This document shows, piece after piece, positions 40,217 to 52,522 of a DNA stretch of 64,000 bases. The notes under the pieces are model-generated. The model had not been told where the DNA came from. It did not search any database and saw only the letters and a list, made by a program, of their open reading frames with translations. The position numbers were made by a program, and so were the translations under genes. Every line of letters begins with the position of its first letter. Within the stretch, counting starts at the first letter, position 1. Origin of the DNA: Batillaria attramentaria (taxonomy: Eukaryota; Mollusca; Gastropoda; Batillariidae); assembly GCA_018292915.2 (NCBI GenBank), contig JACVVK020000001.1, forward strand, positions 2,072,001 through 2,136,000, given 5' to 3'.

Positions 40217-40289
<73 letters not shown>
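39785..40289 (+). repeat. GT minisatellite with GAGCCTGTGTGTCAGTGTGTG units
   Basis: About 500 bases of GT repeats are interrupted by six or so copies of GAGCCTGTG and of TCAGTGTG(C), giving a higher-order unit of roughly 60-75 bases. Cysteine/valine-only open frames across it are artefacts. Confidence 0.9.
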
Positions 40290-40290
<1 letters not shown>

Positions 40291-41029
40291 CATTAAATGG
40301 AGACTGTTCATGACTTTTTACAAAACTACTCAGCTTGTTCAGTAATTTAACCAGTAACATGGATAACGACCTAAAATGATCGACTGATCAGCTGCCGCTG
40401 GTCATTTAAATGACTGCGTGGTCGATCGACTTATTATTCATATATCGATCGACTCAGACTTACTGACTGAGTCACAGTCTACTTTTTCCACAGAAGACTG
40501 AAATAATCCGCCAGAAAAGGATGAGAAAATACCGGCTTTTACCTATCCACGTAAGTCTTTCATAGCCGCCAGGTCAAGTCAAAGGCAACTCTTGTTGCCA
40601 CCGCACTTCCAACCACATTTCGTATTCCTAGCCGGCAACACTATAGCGTTGCTTAGTTGCAGCACGGGCCATGCATGTTTTTTTATAACTGACGTGCCAG
40701 ATTTTGTTGGGCAAAACACGGCAACGCAATCACTGGTTTAACAATATCCAAACATTCTTCATCCTTGCTAACACAACAAGCGGCGTCGGTGGAACGAGAC
40801 GTGCCGTGGGGTATGACTGTACAACAGACACGGAAATGTGTTTCTGTCATTAGTACTAAAAGTAGCAACACATACTGAGGCACATGTCGAAGCTTTTCAG
40901 TTCCTGTACATTCCAGGAGCAATGCGCCCTGACGGGGGTTTTCCTATACGTCGTATTGGTGTTCAAGTTAAAATTCGGCCTGACCGTCAGCGTCTTGAAC
41001 GAAAAAAGCAGTTAAGCAAACAATCAACC

Positions 41030-41515
41030 CTCAAAAACAACAACAACAACAACAACAACAACAATCAAAAACCGCAACAACCAAAAAGGAAAACAACAAA
41101 AACAGAAAAACGTGACAACGAAAGAAACACACAGGCAAACCCCAAAAAACCAACGGAAACAAATCAAACCACCACCCCCAAGACAACAACAACAAACAAA
41201 AAAACTTGAAAAACCAAACCAAAACACCACCACCACCACCACCACCACCACCACCACCACCACCACCCCAAAAAAAAGGGGGAAAAAAAAGAAGAAAAAG
41301 AAAAGATAATGATGAAAACAAAACAAAAACCCAACAGCACAAACAACAAAAAACTAACCAAAACGAAACAAAAAAAAGCAAAAACAAACAAACAAACAAT
41401 AAGGCAGACCAAACCCGAAAAAGAGACAAAGAAAGAAAGAAACAGACAGTCAACACCCCTCCCCCCCCCCCCCCCCAAAAAAAAGAGGGGGGAAAAAAAG
41501 AAGAAAAAATACTTG
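41030..41515 (+). repeat. T-poor, A/C-rich low-complexity stretch
   Basis: For almost 490 bases the plus strand is nearly free of T. It begins with (CAA)n, continues with A-rich blocks, contains (CCA)n at 41226-41265 and ends with C and A runs. The complementary strand reads as G/T only. Confidence 0.85.
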
Positions 41516-41913
41516 CACTACATCCACAGCGCATTTTGTTTTAGCAGAGACAGTGGATATTGCTATCCACTCAGTGTCTCCGGTTTTAATCACTGACCGG
41601 CAGTGAACAGGGTTTAACTCATTCAGTCGGTACCTATAGAACGTGTTCTAGGCCCATATGCGAACGTAGAGTGTTTTTTTTAATATACTTTTTTCTACTT
41701 AATCCTTGTCCAACAGAATCAGTATTTGTTTAGTAAAGTGAGATTGTACTGTTAGACCGAGACTGTGATTTATTTAGCTTGTTCTTTATGAGAAGAATCG
41801 CTGATAGTAATGTCACAAAAGCCGCGTAGGAAGATGCTGAGAGGAAGGGGGGCCCACTAAGTCGGGTGAGCCATACGGCCGGCCGGGGTGAAGAAGGGTG
41901 GGGAGGGGGGAGA

Positions 41914-41965
<52 letters not shown>

Positions 41966-43986
41966 GACTGCCAAGGATTGTGTCCTGCGACAGCAGAGCA
42001 CGGGGGCCCCACCTAGTCAGTAGTGTGACGATAGGACCACAGGTGGCATCAGACATTAGTCACCAGGAACTACATTATCAGTTCGGACGCTAGATGGCAT
42101 TACTGACGAGGCACGCCAAAGCCGGGCAAGGTGGGGAACTGCTGAGGGACAAAAATACTGAAACCTAGGCTGGGTGAACACAGGGGCAATGCCCCATTTA
42201 AGAGATCAAATATTAGCACTTCTAAAGGCGTTTCATAGCCTCTCCTGGCACCCAAACATAAAATACTGCCTTGTTACTGACATGCAAGTCTTCAAACATG
42301 AAGTTAGACTGTCCCATATGACATTACATGTTTCATGACAGTGTGTGCACACTTTTCCTCCTTCCTTTTCTTTGGCTGGTACTTAGATTTTTTTGGCTGA
42401 AAGGATACAAAATTTGGCTGAAAATTGCCAAATGACTGAAAATTCCCCAGCCTGCAAAGGGACGGACCTCCTCCTAATTCCTGATTTTGCCTGGAGATTC
42501 TTTGGGTGACTCAGCGGACGTCGAATGGGCGGAGACTGGAGTGAGGCGTTTCATAGCCTCTTACTGAAGCTTCCAGCATCACTTCGCTCTCACGGTTACG
42601 ACAGGTCGACGAAATCAGCGTCAATTTTTATCTGGTGCATTGCGCAATCGGCACACCTCTCCCCTCAAATCTAATCTGGCGGTATCCAAGCGCCCCAAAA
42701 ATAGCAACACTTGCCTCTGTCTTCTATCTTGTGGCTCGAACACTTGGAGCTCGAGACAGATCCTACATGACCTGGACTGCTTGCTAGCATCTGTCGCGAT
42801 GCATCATTGTCTATCACCTGGTGCAAATGTTTCGAGAAGACGAACGTACCACGAGCAGTGGCAATTTAAAAGCACCTCCTTTGCTTCATGGCACGTTCAG
42901 CTGAAGATGTCAGCTGCAGCTATAACCGCAGCAGTCGAGTCGTCACTGAGGATGCCACTTGAGAACTGAGAAGAAACTCAGCTCTCAAACATTAGATTAC
43001 ACGAAGATGATGTGCCAAAAGGCACTGGGGTTGATGATGTCAGACTTATATGGCGACCCGGCTCTGCCTACCGGCAGCTCAGTCGTAACCCACAGACGGA
43101 GATAGTGACAGAGAACAAGAGCCTCAGTCGCTCCAGGAGTTGGCGACGACTCTGTACGCGCATTTGTTAAGCAGTCCTGGTTCAGTCAGTCAGTAATGAT
43201 AACCCTGTCTGTGGTCTTTTTGAAATGCCATTTCATTGATGGGTGCTTCCCATGACCGCACACTACAACTGCGTGACTATGCACCTACCAAGTCTGCCCA
43301 CTGTTAGCGTTTCATCAGTATCCGTACACTGAATGCTCGTGAACTGACGTGAGTTGAAATCGTTTCGAGTGTAGTTATGATGATCACTTTTCACGATGAA
43401 TTCAGTCTCAGCAGAACCGTATGACTGAATTTGTCCAGATCACGGTTGGTATATAGGGGGGTTGAAACACTGATTGTGAAACAACATGACTTGAGGTGAC
43501 TGATGACTTCGATTTGTTTGTTTTTTTTTCTTTCTAAAAACAACAACAACTGACAACAACAAAACGCGTTTGTAAAAAGTGTGCGTGTATCTGGAATTTG
43601 CGTTTACCCGTTGAAATGACATGCTTCTTATTTGCCTGACGGCTGAAAACTGATCGTCATAGTAATAAGCGTCAGTCTGTCCAAACAAACACATCTAGTC
43701 CTGTCGGCACTGAGATGTTAGTTTGCACGTCGGTCGAAGCGTATGAAAACCACGACTGCAGAAAAGAAACCAAAGGTCCAATGAAAACATAGCGGGATGC
43801 CATGCCCAAATTTCTTTCATCAGCCACTAATTGACTGCACAAAAAAGCGACGCGCGCGCCGGTCTAACAGCGAGCGAGCGGCATGTTGCCCATCTTGCAG
43901 CTCACCAACCGTCTGACCATTGACCCTTAATACAGTATTTCTGGCTCGTCTCATGCATACACATGTACCCTGGCACGGTGCGGAGC

Positions 43987-44301
43987 CAGTTACCACTCTC
44001 TCGCTCCGCAAACTACTGGCTCTGCGGACATTCGACCCCGATCCGGGTCAGGCATGGTAGCTTGGCGAACTCTCACTTCCAGGTATGATACCCGCCTGCA
44101 GCAGTCAAATCCTTTGTTCTGCTCGAGTGTAACACCTCAGACAGCAGCAATACAACTGGTTCGTCGTTACACTCGCGGAAAGCCTCTGATCAAGTGGTCT
44201 GTCAGGCGATTTTCGCTCGGGGTCCGTCGGTCCGGCTTCCGCCGTACTGATTGGGATCGAATGTCCGCAGAGCCAATTTGCGGAGCGGGAGAGTAGTAAC
44301 T
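43987..44301. repeat. Inverted repeat with 59-bp arms
   Basis: The left arm (43987-44045) contains CTCTCGCTCCGCAAACTACT and GGCTCTGCGGACATTCGA. The right arm (44243-44301) is its reverse complement at about 85-90% identity. A shorter nested pair, CGAGTGTAAC / GTTACACTCG, lies inside. It may be a MITE, but no target duplication was found. Confidence 0.65.
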
Positions 44302-45379
44302 GTGTCTCTCTACCCGCAGAATTTGGCACGCTCTGCATCCAGACGATGCACCTGCATGGCAGCTTAGCTGGCCTGTTCTCAAGGGAGCTACACAATACGA
44401 TGAAATCTCACTGTGTGCGGAATTTGGCATCACTTAGCCATCAGATCGACGATAAACTCCGTGTATCTTCCTGCCTTCAAGCAATTTGCAGACTCAGGCA
44501 CTGCACTGCTCGGTTAAAATGACTCAGTTGCAAGAGCCTAAACACACAGCATTTGTCGGCTGATTCATGATATTGAAAAGTTTGGCCTGTGACTGATCCG
44601 GTCGAGCCGGCTGCGGCAACCAACGCACAACTGAAAAAAAGGAAACCGGGTTTCCCTTAGAAAAAGAAAAAAAAAAACCCCACAAAAAACAACACTGAAC
44701 AACCAAAAACATCTTTTGAAATCTACAATACTGTAGTCAGCTTCCGGAGCCATAACCTTCTTTGGTGTTCTTCCAAATTGGCAAAATTCCATGTTGTACA
44801 GGTGCGCCCATGTACTCAATTGTTTAAGAACGACAGATGAAACGAAAGGCCATCTTGCCCACTCCAGCCAGCCTGCTGAATTTCCGGCACTAAACAGTGC
44901 ATTCTTGATAAACACTACTGCTAAACAACATTTTGGACAACGGCCAACAAGACTGATTTTGTTGCCACTTAACTCTGGCATACGAGGCATCAGAGGGACT
45001 AGTAACTCGTGTGGTCTGCATGCACAGTTAAGTAAGCACTTTTTCAGCGTTACTGAGCTGATAGGATGCAACCTGTCAGCCGGTGTGAAAGGTCGGATAA
45101 CTTCCCGCCCTCGATAACTTGTCTCCTCTAGTATGGCCCGGGTAGCATGACCAACGTGATCTCCCCCCCCCCCACCCTGGATATCTTCCCTCCCATGGGG
45201 AAGATAGCCTAGCCCGCCATCCCCACCCCCCTAAAAGATCCTCGCCATGTACAGCACTGAGGACCCCCCCCCCCACCGAGGACATTTTTACCTTATCTAC
45301 CATATAGCCTCCTTAAAGTTTTTCAAAGCAAGAGGCTATAAAGAAGTACTCTCAAAACAAACCAGTGTCACCGTGAGGT

Positions 45380-45382
<3 letters not shown>

Positions 45383-45438
<56 letters not shown>
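45383..45438 (+). repeat. (CA)n microsatellite
   Basis: About 28 uninterrupted CA units. Confidence 0.95.
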
Positions 45439-45441
<3 letters not shown>

Positions 45442-45786
45442 CAAGCAAAAATCAAAACCGCCGCCGGGAAGGGCTTGGTTCACTGACTTCACACGATCGA
45501 AAGATTGCTTCTTGTATGTAATCAGTCTGTGCCACTGATCATCAGCAGTCGGCGAAGGACTAAACTTCGTCCACTCTTACCCTCTTCGAAGCTTTTTTCT
45601 CACCAAGTCACGTCAAACGGGCGGACTGAAAAGGAAACTGACGGAGTCAATGCATGCTAAGCGCACAATCCGTCATCATACTGCTCATAATAAATCTATA
45701 TGTAAGTATATCATCAAGACAGTAGTCAAAGCTGGTCAAGGATGACATAGTGCGCGACCGTGTGTTTGAGAGCACCGAGACAATTT

Positions 45787-45905
45787 AGGCCCGTCACGGT
45801 AGCGCAGTGAGCGCCATTTCCCCACCGTGCATAGTCATGGTCTCCTCTCTCCTGAAATCGAGATGTGACTTCCCCGATCACTCATGGGTTACCCGGACTA
45901 CACCG
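45787..45905 (+). repeat. Dispersed repeat, copy B
   Basis: It shares GTGACTTCCCCGATCACTCA and TGGGTTACCCGGAC with the copy at 33150-33240. The beginning, CACGGTAGCGCAGTGAGCGC, looks like a tRNA A-box region, so this could be a tRNA-derived SINE. The B box is not clear. Confidence 0.5.
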
Positions 45906-47632
45906 TGCACAGAGGTACTTTCCATTGAAAGACTCTGGGCCCCAGAGAGTGTTGGTAGAGTGATTAGAGTACCTTCCCTTATTGAGCTTGAAGTTTCGAT
46001 GGCGGTAGAATACAAACGACAGAGCCACCCCCCCCCCCCCAGAAAGCAACGAAAGTTCAAAGTACATGTAACTACTGACTTGGCGAAACTGGTGACAGTT
46101 TAACTGACACCTGCAGACGGAGCATGAAATCCGAGAGACAGGTAAGACTGAGCATTTTCTGGGCACATGACCGTGACGCCTGAAACACTGAATCAACTTG
46201 AATGGGTCGGGTCATCGACTTCACACATCTATGCGCTTTGACTGTTTTCCTGTGGCAGATTTGTTCGAGAGATAACAGTTGACCATACGACAAAAACAAA
46301 CAAACAAACAAACAAACCTTCCTTGCGTCAGTTATTAGGTGAGACGAATGTATCGGAGACACAAGTCAGTGGTCAGCAGTTTTCGGCGAAGGTCCGTTTT
46401 ATCAAAATACTAATGCATAGTGGATCTTTCTTCAAGGGGAAAGCTGGCACTGGGACGAAAAGGCAGCCTACGGAGCTATTAGAAACGCTCTTGCCACATG
46501 GGGTTATGCTCCACTTGTTCTTTGCGACCGTTTTGTGACTAAGGCATTAAGGGCAAACATCTTGCTTTTCTGGGGGGCCAGCAATCTACTCTCCGGGTAT
46601 AAACAGAACATGCACACTGACCTGGCTGTAAGCTATTAGGCCCTAAACCCGACACAGGCCTCTGATATTCTGACTGGTATTATATGTAACAGTGTAAGAG
46701 CACAGATTTCACGCAATCGGGAAACGGCTATTTCAAAGTTGTATGACAGACACGCATGTCAGGATTTTAATATAAACATCTCAGCAGTCTCGGTACCTCC
46801 TCCCCGCCTCAATCCCACCCCCTCCTCTCATTTCCCTGTCAGTTTTATCCCTGTGATGTAGGCTAGGATGCATACCCCTGACGAACTGAAGGACAAAATC
46901 TCGCTGCTTTTCTGGCTGTATTTTTGGCCGGCCGGTCAATGACGACCGTGGACGGAACACACTGATGATATCTATTACATAAGTCTGGCAGTTCCTTCTG
47001 CGGCCACGTGATTAATGCTTAGTCAGTCAAGAAAACGGAACGATGAACTCGCCTGAACTCATCTTCAACCCAGCAGCATTGCCGCCGCAGTGACTGACTA
47101 GCATAAGACAAAAGAATATATTTACGGCACCAAAGCTGTTCTTGTAACGGCAGAAAGATAATTATACAGATTCCACACTTTTCTGGAACCGGCGGGGAAA
47201 GTGACTGTACCGGCAAAAAAGTCAGACTGTTCCGTGCCGCTCTGCAAGAATTCAGGAAAGCTCATCAAGCCAGGAATCTCTTCAAACGGGATCCAAAAGG
47301 CACGGTGTGGGTATTTGTGTAACAAAAACACAACACTAACTCATGTCTGCTCACTCTCTCTCTACAGCGGGTTTTCCTGGGTTTTGTTTTCTTTTTTCCC
47401 GTCTTTATCTTGTCAGTCTTGTGCTGGATCGGGTTTGGGTCTTGTACAGTGGTACAGCAAGACCTCGGAGGCATCAGTGTTAAAAGCTGAAAACTCAGTC
47501 GTGGTGCCCGGGATGGGAGCCTGTTTTAACAGCAGCAGCGTCTGAACATGCACTGTTTATCGGCTTTTACCATTAGGGAAGGTTTGAATATATGTGATCA
47601 TGCATGATAGAGAACGCTTAGAGAACCGAGGG

Positions 47633-47666
<34 letters not shown>

Positions 47667-48033
47667 TCATAGATGGTGGTGGTGCGGTGGTGGAGATTTA
47701 GGAAGTTCGGCTGGAGCTGTTTAAATTGGCAGATGAATAGAAAACAGCAGGCGAGAAACAAGGAAAAGGAGGAAAATCACTGACGGACGCCGGTAACTAA
47801 AAACTTACGGACTTCACGTGTTCGTCTGTGGGTGTAAAGAGCCGATAAGGAACTCTATAGAAATCTTGGTTTTGTTTAGAGAAGCTCTAGTCGCGGCCTT
47901 GCAGATAAATTTAGACTGCTGTGCCTGCGGTGGCGAAATCAGTATAGGCCGAACCAATCAGTTTCAGTTACAGCATATCCGTTAAAAAAAAAAAAAAAAC
48001 CCAGACAACAAGGGCCACGGTAGAGGAAAATGT

Positions 48034-48209
48034 GTGCCGGTGTGTGTGTGTGTGTGTGGGGTGGGGGGGGGGGGTGGGGGGAATGGAGCGATGAGTACCA
48101 GGACGAAGAGTAGACAGATGAAAGGCAGCGCATTTAGTGGGACGTGTGACGACAGAACAATTCCGGTGTTTAAAGAAAATGTGGGAAATGGGTGTGCATG
48201 GACCTGCGG

Positions 48210-48271
<62 letters not shown>

Positions 48272-48298
48272 GCACGGTGTTAGTGTGTCTGCACAGCA

Positions 48299-48329
<31 letters not shown>

Positions 48330-48338
48330 GTTTGTGAT
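48034..48338 (+). repeat. GT/G-rich simple repeats upstream of gene 3
   Basis: GT runs at 48040-48057, 48215-48268 and 48299-48334 alternate with G-rich patches (48058-48080). Confidence 0.85.
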
Positions 48339-48600
48339 ATGGTGGTGGTGCCCAGCAAAGAGGGGTGAGGGGGGGGTGAGGAGGGGAGAACGAGAGTGTA
48401 GAGATAGAAACGGTGCAAATGAGCAAGATAAGCCGCTTTGGGTTGACGCTTGCTGCTGCTCTGCTGGCGTGTCAATCACCTGAAAGGAGGCGTACCCACC
48501 GCCGGGGCAACTGAACAAACTCGCTTGTAACGGAATAGAACAGTTTTCCCCTAAACTCCACACACTGACAGAGTCTGCACTCCTTGCAAAACTTCAAACT

Positions 48601-48833
48601 CAGTCTTGTCGGAGAAGACTTGCAGTCTCGGAATAAGTTTTGGCTGCGTTTCAACTCCACCGGCGCAGGTCTTTTTCCAGCCGTACGGTAGTACTAAAGC
48701 ACAAGCCAGTGTGTGCGGTTCACTGCACGCCGGCCGGGGTCATCAGCATAACATTACGGATATCCACAGCGACAAGAGCAGGCGGTGAGCTTGGCACAAC
48801 TGGGACAGTATTCCTGACTCTGGGACTACCTCG
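48601..48833 (+). other. Candidate non-coding first exon of gene 3
   Basis: A strong donor context (ACTACCTCG followed by GTGAGTGT) ends at 48833, about 590 bases before the gene 3 ATG. The left boundary cannot be set. Possible acceptors before the ATG are at 49164 (TTTCAG), 49307 (CCACAG) and 49416 (TTCCAG). This is a proposal from splice-site context only. Confidence 0.3.
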
Positions 48834-49423
48834 GTGAGTGTCTGAAGGGTCCTTTCTTCCTTCCATTACGTCAACGACGATCATCCTCTGGATCGTGTGA
48901 AGTGTGGGCTTTTCAGTAGCTTCCAGTTCCGACTAGCGCTTGAGTACTGGATCTTCGAATCAGTCGAATCGGTACAAGTTTGCGGTGCGTGTGACTTTTG
49001 CGGCTGTCTGTATAGTCTGCTGAAGTGCTTACGTCTGAAATAGATGACCTGTTGATTGACTTGAATTCCATCCTGCTGAAAGCGTTGTGGTGTTAGTGTA
49101 CCAGATCAGTAGTTTGGTGTCGCAGCCCTTCTACATCCCTTTGCTCTTGATCTGGCTGATTTCAGTCTTGAGCTAGTTTCCACAGCCGAGAAGAAATAGA
49201 ACTTTTATTACCAATTTCCTGTACTTTCCCTTCTTGCTTGCATTCCCTCTGATTCAAACCCCAGAGCTCAGTCAACCTCGCCTTCCATCCATCAATCCTT
49301 ACCCACAGTGTAACCCAGTTGTCGAACCCAACCTGTCTTGCACTTGTCCTCCTCCCTGTGCACCACATCCACTCATCGGCTGAGTTTCCTGTTTCGAGTT
49401 CGAGTCCAGTTTCCAGCACAGCC

Positions 49424-49882
49424 ATGTCGACAAGACCTGAGCTGCCACAGGGCTACCTGGGCCCCCAGCCCAAGTGGTCTGAGTGGAATCTGTCCACTGT
49501 TAGCCACAAAAGCCCCGAGATCGTCGCCGATAAAAACCCGCTGGAGATCAAGCTGAGGACGCCCAAGCCGATGAAGGTGAAGTTTCATTCATAGTCCATT
49601 GGATCTCAGACTCACATTTTAATTTTAACTAACTTGCATGAGTACCTTTGTGCCTGTCAGGGTACTAATTATTAAATTAAGCTGCTGGAAATCAGAAGTG
49701 TTACTCGGCAAACCGATATGGCTGACTTTTCAGTCTTCTACAATGTCAGGCGGTCGTAATAAGCCAGCTGACGAGCCTGCATAGTGTATACGGCATCCTG
49801 ACGACTTCCCCCCCAATTTTTCAACGTTAAAACTGACGCCCGAATCTGATCGTTACTGGGTGGTCCTCTGTCTGTCTGTCTA

Positions 49883-49918
<36 letters not shown>

Positions 49919-51094
49919 ACGTTTGTTAGTATTCCGGCGGCGGTACCGTGACCAGAAGCTGACTCTCATTCGTCATTCAGTTCAAACGATAGCCGGTGTA
50001 GAGCGTTGGTCCTTTGGAACACATTACAATTCGCGCATCTTCATCTATCGCTACCGGTTTGGTGTTGTATATTTCAACTTTTCTGTTAAACTGCTTAGGC
50101 CGGTACACAGATGCACTGTCGGGCGTGACAGTTTTTGAAATGTGAGGCCTTAGCCCCCCCCCCCCCCCCTTTAAAAATAAAAAGTATGCCTACAGCGACT
50201 GAACATAGTGAACACCAGTTACAAATCGCCTTGCACAAAGGTTCCTGACTTCGTTGACCAGAACCGCGAGGCAACAGCAGAATGCTGTTATTTTTACTGT
50301 CGTTGAATTGCAACTTTCGGCCTTTGGCAACAAAAATCCATTCCTCCGAAGTGGGAGTAAGGTTGTTAAAAACGCAACCGTCTTACTGACTCTGGAAGTG
50401 TTCGTCCCAGGAACAACTACCACCACCATAAACAACAATGACAGGCTGAATGCGTTGAATTTCATACCGCCTAGAACTGCATCATATGTCATTTCAAATA
50501 CCCCCATCAACCGCCAACAACGACAACTGCATACAGTGAAGTTGAGTTGCTGCATGTGTTTTGTCGTTGCAGGTGACCTGCAACCTGATCGAGGCGGCCA
50601 ATGAGAAGGAGTACAAGGACCTGGTGTTCACCCAGACGGAAGGGGAAGTGGTCAGCCTGCTCATCTCGCTGCCGGCCGCCGGCTACTTCAAGCTGCAGGT
50701 GTACGCGCTGCCGGCCGCCGACGACAGCAAGACGCTGCCCAACGTGTACAACTACCTCATCCAGAACAACACCCCGCCCCCGCACTCCGTGTGCCCCTAC
50801 CCGAAGCAGTACGCCCAGTGGAAGGAAGGCTGCTTCCTGTACGAGCCGCTGCAGCTCAGCAACCTCAGCAACCTCGACACGGTCAACTTCAAGGTGCGCA
50901 TACCCGGGGCCAAGGCCGTGGCCTTGACCGTGGACTCGGAGTGGTTCCACCTGCAGCAGAACCGCGACGGGATATGGGAGGGCGTGGTCAAGGGTCTGTC
51001 CAAATTCAAGGGCAAGACGCCCAAGGCCTCTCTCAACGCCAACTACGGTGGGGACGAGACCAAGTATTCATCACTGCTGGAGTACGACTTGTAG
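49424..51094 (+). CDS. KY-family C-terminal-module protein (gene 3, 224 aa)
   Basis: The two coding exons are 49424-49576 and 50573-51094, joined in phase 0. The protein starts MSTRPELPQGYLGPQPKWSE and ends KYSSLLEYDL. It matches residues 1088-1312 of gene 1 and all of gene 2: GYLGPQPKxxE, GYFKLQVYALP...NVYNYLI, PKQYAQWKEGC, SLNANYGGDETKYSSLLEY. It is closer to gene 1 than gene 2 is, by eye. The Cys that ends the YLI(N/Y)C strand in genes 1 and 2 is Asn here. There is no transglutaminase core, signal peptide or membrane segment. The second exon is strikingly G/C-rich at third codon positions. It is the most compact member of the cluster and faces ZFYVE27 tail to tail. Function unknown. Confidence 0.88.
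49866..49918 (+). repeat. (CTGT)n microsatellite in the intron of gene 3
   Basis: About 11 tetranucleotide units, one with an A, pass into (CT)n. Confidence 0.9.
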
Positions 51095-52481
51095 ACATGC
51101 CCTGACTGACTCGGTATTTGGGGGTGCTCCCGATCACTCTCGTGGCGAGGACGTTAAGCATCCAGTCTAGCCAGAGAGCTGACCGGGAGGAAACTAAAAG
51201 AGAAGATACAGAAACACTGAGTGCAGATCAGTCAGCCAGCCACCTTCAAAACGAGCGGCTTCACTAAAGACTTACACTTGTTATTTACTTTTATGCTTTT
51301 TTTACGTTTTGTAAGAAGATGCTTTTGCTTTTCAAGATCCTGTCAACTCTCATCGACTTCTTATCGCGGTTGTCAGTCGGCTACCTGTTGAATCTCGTGC
51401 CTATGGACACGCTGTGTATTGGCTCGGGCAGGTTAGTGAGACAGTTTCGCTGTGACGAAAGATCGTTTCCAGTAAGCCTGTCTCCAAGGTCTTTGCTGTA
51501 ACCATGAACGAAACTTGCCCGACACAGCAAAGTTTGACAACGAACACACGCAAACTTCTCCGCTCAAGTAGAGTGTGCCTTCATAACTGAGTAGGGCTGT
51601 CTGGGTGTGATGCTTCAAGTGACTCGAAATTCAGTCTTTGGTACTGTTACATACCGTTTAATAGGGTCCTTGAACTGTGGCATCTAAACTTGTATCGAGA
51701 GCCGCATAACTAAGAGCTTTGTGGGCCGTAGGATCGGGTTCGCCTTGTAGAACCCTCCTGAGGGGATTTTTTTCGCGGAGCGTGAACAGCTTTGGGACAA
51801 TCACGGACACACCGGTCACTCGGTGCCGCATGGTGGCGACTGACCTCACCATTGTTTGCATCAGTTGTTCGTGGCTGTAGCCTCCGGTTTGAAAGTCACT
51901 CTTGGTTGATAATCCCCCATTCAGTATCGCGAGTTCCCGGTCCGCGATAACCGAAAACGGGACCAGACACCGAACAGCTTGCCACGTACGCTGCAATTGG
52001 ACTGTGGCCGGCAGGGTGTGACCAGCTCTTTGTTATGCGGCTCTTGCTTATATATACATGAAAAAGGGGTTTTGGTAAGACCGAGTGACGGTTTGTTTTT
52101 CTTCCGTGGGTACATCATAAACAATGTAACTCTTCAAAATAATTTAAAAAACGACTTTTTTCGGGGTATGTGCAATATAGAGTATACACACTGACTCGTC
52201 TATGTGATGGTAGTACATGTTTTCTGCAGCCCTGACAAGACAAGAACCACACAGGCCTACATACATAATACACCACTTTCGCATGGATGTGCCAGAAGTT
52301 AGGTGAGCACGTACCGGGCCGTAAACCGGCGGGACTTTATACGGATTAGCTACATAACCACAGTAGAAATTTGTGTACTCGTAGGCCAGTGGTAACTTAG
52401 TCTCAGCTCTGGATGAAAATCATGTTCATGCAAGTTTTCATTAGCAATAAATGGCTCTTTTTTGTTGTTCTTAACCATGGC

Positions 52482-52522
<41 letters not shown>

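Larger units (their letters stand above)
38231..48600. other. Spacer between gene 2 and gene 3, rich in simple repeats
   Basis: I find no protein gene, tRNA or rRNA. It holds GT tracts (38978-39044, 39217-39243, 41917-41963, 47636-47664, 48215-48268), a long GT minisatellite (39785-40289), a T-poor A/C stretch (41030-41515), an inverted repeat (43987-44301), a dispersed repeat (45787-45905) and a CA tract (45383-45438). Open frames here are short and unsupported. Confidence 0.6.

Noticed and set aside
41024..41544. Long open frames on both strands across the A/C-rich stretch
   Set aside because: Absence of T on one strand removes stop codons, so open frames are expected by composition alone.
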